Shown in pieces: positions 33,880 through 39,637 of a DNA stretch of 39,637 nt. The translations under genes were made by a program, and so were the position numbers. The notes below the pieces were generated by a model, which was given only the letters and a program-made list of their open reading frames with translations, ran no database searches and was not told where the DNA came from. Positions within the stretch are counted from its first letter, which is position 1. Each line of letters opens with the position of its first letter. Origin of the DNA: Bacteroidales bacterium. Its GTDB lineage: Bacteria > Bacteroidota > Bacteroidia > Bacteroidales > UBA932. Where the stretch lies: positions 1 through 39,637 of the forward strand of contig JAGBTG010000054.1 in NCBI GenBank assembly GCA_017631435.1, given 5' to 3'.

Positions 33880-34046
33880 TCCTCGTCATTCACCACAAGT
33901 TCAATGCTGAGGAGGTCTGTGTTCAATACCCCTGTAACAAGGGGTATGTGCTCTCCCAATATTGCTGCTTTTATACCGTTGCTCTCCAGCATGCCCTTGG
34001 CAACGTTCGCACTGAAGGAGTCGGTAAATTTCTTTACGGTTTTCAT
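33831..34046 (-). CDS. DUF2007 small protein
   Basis: A 71-residue protein of the DUF2007 family (putative signal-transducing protein): MKTVKKFTDSFSANVAKGML, GIKAAILGEHIP and SIELVVNDEDYSEASRLL. Members have a ferredoxin-like fold and bind neither known metal nor nucleotide. It lies 23 bases downstream of the membrane protein gene on the minus strand and overlaps the convergent DUF3109 gene by 49 bases. Function unknown. Confidence 0.85.
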   Translation of the reverse strand: MKTVKKFTDSFSANVAKGMLESNGIKAAILGEHIPLVTGVLNTDLLSIELVVNDEDYSEASRLLAADSRAE

Positions 34047-34069
34047 AGCATATGATGTTTTAGGGGATG

Positions 34070-34537
34070 TTATTCCTCGTCCTTTCTGCAGATGTACTCA
34101 ATGCCTCTTGAGAATCTCAAGATATCTTTTCTCAAGCCTTCCATAGTTGCAGGGTTCTCAGAGAAATCAATGGTTACATAATCCTCGCAAAGGCGCATGA
34201 ATCTGAGGAAAGGATTTCTCAACTTGAAAGTGATGGAGGTTGCTGATTCTTCTGCAATTACATAGTTGGCATTCTCAAAAAGCTCCACAATCTCTTTTCT
34301 GTGCTCCTTGATGTTGGAAACATATACTTCCTTTTTCTGGAATCCCAATGCGGGATAAACTGCCGCTACAGCTACAAAGAATGCAAGCATCTTGTAGATT
34401 GAACCCTCTACCATAAGCATGTCCATAAGGGTAAGTCCTTCAGGCTTTGTAGAGAAGTGGAATGTAAGTACCAGTATAATTCCGCACATTACGGTAAAGT
34501 ATACAAGGTATTTCACAGATCTGATAAAATACTTCAT
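34070..34537 (-). CDS. Conserved two-TM membrane protein of unknown function
   Basis: A 155-residue protein with two hydrophobic segments (about 9-27, YLVYFTVMCGIILVLTF, and 49-66, MLAFFVAVAAVYPALGF) and a C-terminal soluble domain of about 85 residues (EIVELFENANYVIAEES, FLRFMRLCEDYVTIDF). I do not recognise a named family. It lies 23 bases after the ROK kinase gene and before the DUF2007 gene on the same strand, so co-transcription is likely. No motif suggests an enzyme. Confidence 0.7.
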   Translation of the reverse strand: MKYFIRSVKYLVYFTVMCGIILVLTFHFSTKPEGLTLMDMLMVEGSIYKMLAFFVAVAAVYPALGFQKKEVYVSNIKEHRKEIVELFENANYVIAEESATSITFKLRNPFLRFMRLCEDYVTIDFSENPATMEGLRKDILRFSRGIEYICRKDEE

Positions 34538-34560
34538 AATAGTTCTGGTTTTGTTTATTG

Positions 34561-35556
34561 CTAGAAAATTTTTCTTCTGGCTGTTAAGTTGTTGTCCTTT
34601 TCAATCTCCTTTATGGCAAGGGCTGCCGCTCCCAGGATTGGGGCATTCTCATATTCAAGGGATGAGAGTTCCAGCTTTACTTTTCCTTTCCACAAAGGGA
34701 GGATGTTCTTTTCCATAGCCCTTTTCACAGGGGTGAGAATAAGATTTTTCGCATTGGCAACCCCTCCGCAAAGGAATATTGCCTGAGGTGCTGAAACCGT
34801 TACAAGATTGGCAAGGGCTTCTCCAAGGATTTCTCCTGTGATGTCAAACACCTTGCGGGCAATGCTGTCGCCACTTTTTGCCACTTTTGCAATCTCCTTT
34901 GAAGAGAGTTCCCCTGCTGGGATGTTCCTCAGTTTGCTTGGGGCATCTGAGGTTTGCAGAAGTTCAATGGCAGTTGCTTTCAGCCCCTTTGATGATGCGT
35001 AGCACTCAAGGCATCCTTTTCTTCCGCACCCGCATTGCCTGCCGTTCTTGTTGATGATTATGTGTCCAACCTCTCCGGCATATCCGTCGTGTCCGTAAAG
35101 AACGTTCCCGTTCACTACAATTCCACTTCCAAGACCTGTGCCAAGAGTTATTACAACAAAATCTTTCATCCCTTTAGCCCCGCCGTAAATCATCTCGCCA
35201 ATGGCTGCGGCATTGGCGTCGTTGGTAACCACTACCGGTATTCCGTCAAACATGTCGCTGAGCCTTTGTCCCAGAGGCAATTTCCCTTTCCATATGAGGT
35301 TGGTGGCATTCTCAATCTCTCCGGTATAGTAGTTGCTGTTTGGGGCTCCTATGCCTACAGCCAATACGTTATGGGGAATGTCAAGTGTATGGGAAAGCCT
35401 GAGAATTTCATCCTTAAGCCTTGCCACATAGTTCTTGAATTCCTTATAGTCGGCAGTTGGGAAACTGTCTTTGGCATAAATCTTGCCGAACTCATCAACA
35501 AGGGCGCAGGTGGTAAGTACACCATCAATATCTACGCCGGCAACCAGGTTTTTCAT
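34561..35556 (-). CDS. ROK family sugar kinase (glucokinase-like)
   Basis: A 331-residue ROK protein. TLGTGLGSGIVV (phosphate), catalytic Asp 113 in TNDANAAAIGE, EVGH (162-165) and the zinc motif CGCGRKGCLEC (175-185) are intact. The first phosphate-binding loop is unusual: ROK kinases read D-I-G-G-T near residue 9, but this one reads DIDGV (9-13). This may weaken or alter ATP binding. Most Bacteroidales have a glucokinase of this kind, but the sugar cannot be set from sequence. It is the first gene of the minus-strand trio 35556-33831 and is divergent from the coiled-coil gene. Confidence 0.88.
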   Translation of the reverse strand: MKNLVAGVDIDGVLTTCALVDEFGKIYAKDSFPTADYKEFKNYVARLKDEILRLSHTLDIPHNVLAVGIGAPNSNYYTGEIENATNLIWKGKLPLGQRLSDMFDGIPVVVTNDANAAAIGEMIYGGAKGMKDFVVITLGTGLGSGIVVNGNVLYGHDGYAGEVGHIIINKNGRQCGCGRKGCLECYASSKGLKATAIELLQTSDAPSKLRNIPAGELSSKEIAKVAKSGDSIARKVFDITGEILGEALANLVTVSAPQAIFLCGGVANAKNLILTPVKRAMEKNILPLWKGKVKLELSSLEYENAPILGAAALAIKEIEKDNNLTARRKIF

Positions 35557-35588
35557 ACAGAAGAACAGTATAACAGCTTTAAATCACG

Positions 35589-35596
35589 CAAATTTA
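35589..35596 (-). promoter_or_regulatory. Probable ROK-gene promoter -7 element
   Basis: On the minus strand TAAATTTG (TAnnTTTG) lies 32 bases before the ATG at 35556. No matching -33 element was found. Confidence 0.4.
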
Positions 35597-35607
35597 GCAA
35601 AAATTGT

Positions 35608-35615
35608 TATTTTTG
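35608..35615 (+). promoter_or_regulatory. Probable promoter -7 element of the coiled-coil gene
   Basis: TATTTTTG (TAnnTTTG) lies 33 bases before the ATG at 35649, facing away from the ROK-gene element. Confidence 0.45.
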
Positions 35616-35648
35616 CGCCTTATAATATAATATTAAAAACACTTTGCA

Positions 35649-36509
35649 ATGGAGCAGAACTACAAGAAAATAATCATTGCACTGGCGGCTGTTGCCGTTG
35701 TGCTTTTGGGTGTACTTATATTTGTATACGTAGACAGGAACAGTATCATCAACGATCTTACCATTGAGAAGGACGACCTTACAGCCCAGATGGTAGAGCT
35801 TCAGAACGATTACGCAAACCTTTCAACTGCCAACGATACCCTTAATGCTGAACTTGCTTTGGAGAGGGAGAAAGTTGCACAGCTTTTGGAGAGGGTAAAG
35901 AAAACTGAGGCATCCAACAAGGCAAAACTCTTGAAATATGAGAGGGAGCTGGGTACTCTAAGGACAATCATGCGCGGTTATATCAAGCAGATTGATTCAT
36001 TGAACACTTTGAATACTGAGTTGAGGGTTGCTGCTGCAAAGGCAAAGAAAGAGGCAAAAGAGAGCAAGACCCAGTACGAGAACCTCAAGAGCACTACAGA
36101 GGAGCTTGGCAAGCAGGTTGAGCTTGGTGCAATCATCAAAGGCAGGGGTATGACAGTTGTTGCAGTAAATTCAAACGGCAAGGAAACAGACAGAAGCAGC
36201 AGAGTTCAGAAACTTAAAGCGTGTCTTAACCTTGTAGAGAACTCAATTGCTCCTAAAGGCCCTAAGAAAGTGTATATCAGAGTAAAAGGCCCGGATGGAA
36301 TCCTTATGACCGACAACCCTATGCAGATGTTCACAATCTCAGGTGAGGAGATGATCTATTCGGCATCCAGAGAGGTTGACTATCAGGGCAGCGAGGTAGA
36401 GGTTTGTATCTACTTTGAGACTGTAGAGCAGTTTGTAAAAGGTGTATACAGCGTTGAGGCATACACTACAGAAACCAAACTTGGTTCAGCTGATCTTTTG
36501 TTGAAATAA
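35649..36509 (+). CDS. Membrane-anchored coiled-coil protein
   Basis: A 286-residue protein with one N-terminal transmembrane segment (about 8-27, IIIALAAVAVVLLGVLIFVY) and a long coiled coil (about 35-155, heptads such as DLTAQMVELQNDYANLSTAN). A globular C-terminal domain of about 120 residues follows (KGRGMTVVAVNSNGKETDRS, KVYIRVKGPDG, EVEVCIYFE). The pattern is a conserved Bacteroidota protein of unknown function; the topology suggests a periplasmic rod anchored in the inner membrane. It is followed eight bases later by hemW. Codon use suggests good expression. Confidence 0.75.
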   Translation: MEQNYKKIIIALAAVAVVLLGVLIFVYVDRNSIINDLTIEKDDLTAQMVELQNDYANLSTANDTLNAELALEREKVAQLLERVKKTEASNKAKLLKYERELGTLRTIMRGYIKQIDSLNTLNTELRVAAAKAKKEAKESKTQYENLKSTTEELGKQVELGAIIKGRGMTVVAVNSNGKETDRSSRVQKLKACLNLVENSIAPKGPKKVYIRVKGPDGILMTDNPMQMFTISGEEMIYSASREVDYQGSEVEVCIYFETVEQFVKGVYSVEAYTTETKLGSADLLLK

Positions 36510-36517
36510 ATTCCGCT

Positions 36518-37678
36518 GTGGCAGGCATCTACATACATATCCCTTTCTGCAACCAGTTCTGTACTTACTGCAACTTCTACTCAGTAAAGGGAAAGGCTCT
36601 CAGAAACAGCTTTGTAGCGGCATTGCACAGGGAAATTGAGGATAAAAAACTTTTTTTTCATGGTTCAGGGGTTGCTCCTCAGACAGTATATGTCGGAGGA
36701 GGGACCCCTTCGCTTTTGCAGGCATCCCAGCTGGGAGAGATTCTCAGCCACATAAAGGAAGCATTCAATTTCATACCGGTTGAGGCCACCGTTGAGGTTA
36801 ATCCCGACGACATCACACCCCAATATGCCCGGGAACTTTTTCAGGCAGGATTCAACCGGGTAAGCATGGGTGTGCAGTCTTTCCATGACTCCCATCTTCT
36901 TTGGATGAACCGCAGGCATTCGGGGGAGCAGGCAGTGCAGGCATACAGGAACCTCAGGGATGCCGGTTTTACCAACATCAGCCTCGATCTCATCTTTGGC
37001 TATGGAGGACTTTCCATGCAGCAGTGGAAGGAAAATGTCGGGAAGATAATGGAGCTCTCGCCTGAACACATCTCTGCCTATCAGATGAGCATTGAGCCCG
37101 GAAGTGCCTTGTGCAAGCTGTTGGAGAAGGGAGAATATGATCTTGTTCCCGACAGTCTGTGCCATGAGCAGTATTCGGTGCTGCAGCAGATGCTTGCTGA
37201 AGGGGGGTATACACAATATGAAATCTCCAACTTTGCCCGCATGGATTCTGAAGGCAATCTGATGATATCCAAGCATAACAGTTCCTATTGGACCAAAGAA
37301 CCATACCTGGGGCTTGGTCCTGCCGCACACTCCTACAACGGCCGGCAGCGTCTGTGGAACGGCAACAGCGTAACCGCCTACTGCAGGCACTACACGGAAA
37401 TGCCCATTATGACGACGTCAAAAAGGTCACTTTTGGAGTTTGGCGGTTATGAAGAGCTTACCACAGAGGATGTTTTCAATGAGTCCATCATGTTGGGTCT
37501 GAGGACTGTGGAGGGTGTTTTGCTCTCTTCCCTGGACCAGTCTCTCCTGTTGGAGGTAAGGGGAGAGATTTCAAGGCATTGCCGTTTGGGTAATCTTGTG
37601 ATGGAGGGGGATAAAATAAGAATCCCGTCTGAAAAGCTGTTTGTTTCAGACGGGATAATAAAGGATTTGTTTATCTAG
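36518..37678 (+). CDS. hemW: HemW-like radical SAM protein
   Basis: A 386-residue radical SAM protein. The cluster motif is CNQFCTYC (Cys 11, 15, 18) in IYIHIPFCNQFCTYCNFYS; VYVGGGTPSLLQ, EVNPDD and NRVSMGVQSF follow, as in HemN/HemW. HemW is a heme-binding protein implicated in heme delivery to respiratory enzymes; older annotation calls it oxygen-independent coproporphyrinogen III oxidase. The start is GTG at 36518, which places the motif at the normal distance. The stop is three bases from the convergent sdhC stop; an 11-bp hairpin lies in the last codons. The neighbour is a heme-binding subunit gene, which fits the proposed role. Confidence 0.9.
   Translation: MAGIYIHIPFCNQFCTYCNFYSVKGKALRNSFVAALHREIEDKKLFFHGSGVAPQTVYVGGGTPSLLQASQLGEILSHIKEAFNFIPVEATVEVNPDDITPQYARELFQAGFNRVSMGVQSFHDSHLLWMNRRHSGEQAVQAYRNLRDAGFTNISLDLIFGYGGLSMQQWKENVGKIMELSPEHISAYQMSIEPGSALCKLLEKGEYDLVPDSLCHEQYSVLQQMLAEGGYTQYEISNFARMDSEGNLMISKHNSSYWTKEPYLGLGPAAHSYNGRQRLWNGNSVTAYCRHYTEMPIMTTSKRSLLEFGGYEELTTEDVFNESIMLGLRTVEGVLLSSLDQSLLLEVRGEISRHCRLGNLVMEGDKIRIPSEKLFVSDGIIKDLFI
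37624..37654 (-). terminator. Possible sdhC terminator embedded in the hemW 3' end
   Basis: CCCGTCTGAAA (37624-37634) and TTTCAGACGGG (37644-37654) form a perfect 11-bp stem with a nine-base loop. Read on the minus strand it is followed by a T-rich stretch (ATTCTTATTTTAT), so it may end the sdhC transcript, whose stop is at 37682. On the plus strand no T-run follows. Confidence 0.6.
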
Positions 37679-37681
37679 TGA

Positions 37682-38353
37682 TTAGCAGCAGCAAATTCCG
37701 TTTGCTACAAGATAACCTTTAACTGCTACAGCAATAAATACAAGTACGATAACTGAAGATACAAAGATACCTGCAACTTTCCAGCGTTTCATCCAGATGT
37801 TGTTGTTAAGGCCTAGAGTGTGGAATGCGCTCCAGAAACCGTGGTTCATGTGCAACCAAAGAGCTACAAACCATACAATGTAAAGGGCAACTACCCACCA
37901 CTGTTTGAAAGTCTGGTGAAGAAGTGCTGCACCGTCGTGGGTGTACTCCTGTCCAAGGAACATAGGAAGCTGCATCTTAGCCCAGAAATGTGTAAGGTGG
38001 AAACCTAGAACACCAAGAACGATGATTCCAAGAACCAACATGTTCTTTGAAGCCCAGTCATCAGTCTGTGCCTTGTTAGGTACGGCATATCTTTGGGTAC
38101 CTCTAGCCTTGTAGTTCATGCAGTTCAGAACAAATGCATAAACGATGTGCACTACAAAACCTGCTGCAAGAACAGGAACCATTACTGAAATTATAGGCAA
38201 AGCCATGAACTCGCAACCTGCGTTGAATGCCTCATTGCTGATTAGAGACAAGCCGTTTACAAACGCATGAACGCACATGAAGACAATAAGGAAAAGACCG
38301 CTGACACTCATGATCAGTTTCTTTCCAATTGAAGATGTAAAGATATTAGCCAT
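37682..38353 (-). CDS. sdhC: Succinate dehydrogenase/fumarate reductase cytochrome b subunit
   Basis: A 223-residue membrane protein with five hydrophobic helices of the cytochrome b558 type (SdhC/FrdC). His 29 (LIVFMCVHAFVNGL) and His residues in FVVHIVYAF, LGFHLTHFWA and ALWLHMNHGFW are candidate heme ligands. It anchors the flavoprotein and iron-sulfur subunits and passes electrons to or from menaquinone. In Bacteroidales sdhC is normally followed by sdhA and sdhB; here the next gene downstream is the convergent hemW, so sdhAB are not in place. The C-terminus ends in an unusual CCC. Confidence 0.92.
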   Translation of the reverse strand: MANIFTSSIGKKLIMSVSGLFLIVFMCVHAFVNGLSLISNEAFNAGCEFMALPIISVMVPVLAAGFVVHIVYAFVLNCMNYKARGTQRYAVPNKAQTDDWASKNMLVLGIIVLGVLGFHLTHFWAKMQLPMFLGQEYTHDGAALLHQTFKQWWVVALYIVWFVALWLHMNHGFWSAFHTLGLNNNIWMKRWKVAGIFVSSVIVLVFIAVAVKGYLVANGICCC

Positions 38354-38413
38354 ATCAAATAAATAGTTTTAAAATTTTCTTAATCAAGGCGGATTATATA
38401 CGCATCCGGAATA

Positions 38414-38421
38414 CAAAGATA
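38414..38421 (-). promoter_or_regulatory. Probable sdhC promoter -7 element
   Basis: On the minus strand TATCTTTG (TAnnTTTG) lies 60 bases before the sdhC ATG at 38353. No convincing -33 element. Confidence 0.45.
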
Positions 38422-38430
38422 AACTCTTAG

Positions 38431-38461
38431 TTGCAATTTTCATAATCTTTGGTTACTTTTG
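38431..38461 (+). promoter_or_regulatory. Probable pyrH promoter
   Basis: TACTTTTG at 38454-38461 (TAnnTTTG) with TTG at 38431-38433 twenty bases upstream. The ATG is 23 bases downstream. Confidence 0.6.
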
Positions 38462-38484
38462 TTTTACATTTATTTGAAAAAAGG

Positions 38485-39195
38485 ATGAAGTACAAAAGGA
38501 TATTGCTCAAGCTGAGCGGAGAGAGTCTTGGCGGAGAAAAAGGGGTGGGCCTTGATGTAAATATGATGGCCCAGTATGCTAAAGAGATTGCCAAAGTTGC
38601 ACAGAGCGGTGTGCAGATTGCAATTGTAATTGGCGGAGGCAACATTTTCAGAGGTGTAACCGGCGTGGGAAAAGGTTTCAGCAGGGTTAAGGGTGACCAG
38701 ATGGGAATGTTGGCAACAGTAATCAACAGTATAGGACTTTCAATGAGCATCAAGTCTGAGGGTATTGATGCAGAGGTGTTCACCTCTACCCCTATGGAGC
38801 CAATGGCAAGATACTATGCAAAGGAGAAGGCTCTTGAGGTGATGGAGAAAGGTGGCGTTGCTATCATTGCCGGAGGTACAGGAAATCCTTTCTTCACAAC
38901 AGATTCAGCTTCAGCCCTAAGGGCATGTGAGATTGAGGCGGACGCACTCCTTAAAGGTACAAGGGTAGACGGCGTCTACACTGCAGACCCTGAGAAGGAT
39001 CCTACAGCAACAAAATATGAGACACTTACATTTGACAAGGCACTTGCAGACAACCTGAGAATCATGGACCAGACTGCATTTGCACTTTGCAAGGAGAACA
39101 ACATGCCTATCATTGTATTTGACATGAACAAGGTGGGCAACCTTTATGATCTTATGCAGGGGGGCAACGTAGGTACAGTAGTTTCAAACAAATAG
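38485..39195 (+). CDS. pyrH: UMP kinase
   Basis: A 236-residue UMP kinase of standard length, phosphorylating UMP to UDP with ATP in pyrimidine nucleotide synthesis. KYKRILLKLSGESLGGEKG opens the amino-acid-kinase fold; VIGGGNIFRG binds phosphate and GGTGNPFFTTDSASALRA is the C-terminal signature. The ATG at 38485 is chosen; the in-frame extension to 38449 runs into the promoter. It is followed by frr after 20 bases, a common pairing in bacteria. Confidence 0.96.
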   Translation: MKYKRILLKLSGESLGGEKGVGLDVNMMAQYAKEIAKVAQSGVQIAIVIGGGNIFRGVTGVGKGFSRVKGDQMGMLATVINSIGLSMSIKSEGIDAEVFTSTPMEPMARYYAKEKALEVMEKGGVAIIAGGTGNPFFTTDSASALRACEIEADALLKGTRVDGVYTADPEKDPTATKYETLTFDKALADNLRIMDQTAFALCKENNMPIIVFDMNKVGNLYDLMQGGNVGTVVSNK

Positions 39196-39215
39196 CAATT
39201 TAAAAACTTACAGAT

Positions 39216-39637
39216 ATGGATATTAGCGTTTCTAAAGAATGTATTGCGCAGGCTAAGGAGAAAATGAACAAGGCATTGGCGCACTTGGAGGATGAGTTGA
39301 GAAACTTCAAGGCAGGCAAGGCAAATCCTGCAATCTTCAATTCGGTAATGGTAGACTACTACGGTTCTGCAACTCCAGTTCCACAGGTAGCCAGCATCAA
39401 TACCCCAGATGCAAAGACCATCATTATCCAGCCATGGGAGAAAAAATTGATCCCTGCAATTGAGAAAGCAATTATGGATGCAAACCTTGGCTTTACCCCT
39501 GCAAACAATGGCGAGCAGATCAGAATCAACATCCCTGCACTTACTGAGGACCGCAGAAAGGAGCTTGTAAAACAGGCTAAAACTGAGGGTGAGACTGCAA
39601 AAGTAAGCGTAAGAAATGCACGTAGAGATGTTATTGA
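39216..39637 (+). CDS. frr: Ribosome recycling factor (partial, runs off the window)
   Basis: The first 140 codons are present and the gene continues past the window end (full length is about 186). [40 protein letters not shown] and the later [15 protein letters not shown] identify ribosome recycling factor, which with EF-G splits ribosomes after termination. It starts 20 bases after the pyrH stop, with the ATG at 39216; the pair is conserved across bacteria and is likely one transcript. Confidence 0.96.
   Translation, partial: MDISVSKECIAQAKEKMNKALAHLEDELRNFKAGKANPAIFNSVMVDYYGSATPVPQVASINTPDAKTIIIQPWEKKLIPAIEKAIMDANLGFTPANNGEQIRINIPALTEDRRKELVKQAKTEGETAKVSVRNARRDVI

Noticed and set aside
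1-39637. tRNA genes, rRNA, integrases, transposases, toxin-antitoxin or defence genes
   Set aside because: None found by reading the sequence and translations; apart from the 9.17-9.49 kb stretch, which holds the lepA terminator and the repeat, no gap between genes exceeds about 130 bases.

Overview
This 39.6 kb window comes from a member of the Bacteroidota, most likely order Bacteroidales. The evidence is the presence of GldH, PorT-like outer-membrane barrels, DUF4136 and DUF3109 proteins, the sigma54-regulator/LptE/TPR/SecG cluster, a SdhC of the cytochrome b558 type, and Bacteroidota-style promoters (TAnnTTTG) in front of many genes. No tRNA, rRNA, CRISPR array, prophage or insertion sequence was seen. 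It reads as ordinary chromosome: housekeeping genes mixed with envelope genes.

Layout. 1-2.4 kb (+): the end of an HTH regulator, a small barrel-like protein, then a translationally coupled pair made of a LytM-like protein without its catalytic residues and a secreted HELSH metallopeptidase. 2.5-7.3 kb (-): a co-directional run of split transketolase N half, DUF4136 lipoprotein, barrel protein, transketolase C half, ECF sigma factor, anti-sigma-like membrane protein and Spy-like periplasmic protein. 7.4-9.2 kb (+): lepA. 9.2-9.45 kb: a 51-bp palindromic tandem repeat. 9.5-14.5 kb (-): S9 peptidase, a TPR/OmpA-like lipoprotein, kdsB. 14.6-18.6 kb (+): sigma54-type regulator, lptE, TPR protein, secG, then PspC and PadR proteins. 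18.6-22.3 kb (-): DUF456, polyprenyl synthase, barrel, thioredoxin, serine dehydratase. 22.4-23.6 kb (+): kbl, divergent from the dehydratase. 23.6-30.3 kb (-): trmB, gldH, PSP1, holB, U32 protein and a TPR protein, tightly packed. 30.4-33.9 kb (+): a non-catalytic M16 protein and DUF3109. 33.8-35.6 kb (-): DUF2007, a membrane protein and a ROK kinase. 35.6-37.7 kb (+): a coiled-coil membrane protein and hemW. 37.7-38.4 kb (-): a lone sdhC. 38.5 kb to the end (+): pyrH and the start of frr.

Themes. Many genes serve the envelope: KDO activation (kdsB), LPS transport (lptE), protein export (secG), lipoproteins, barrels and an envelope-type sigma/anti-sigma/Spy module. Two protease-family proteins (M23-like and M16) appear to have lost their metal ligands. 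Convergent neighbours are packed so closely that two apparent terminators lie inside the opposing gene. At DNA level the 8-mer TGTCGGGA is strikingly frequent on both strands, inside and outside genes. I found no clear new multi-gene defence or biosynthetic system. The most unusual signals are this motif, the palindromic repeat array and the pseudo-peptidases.
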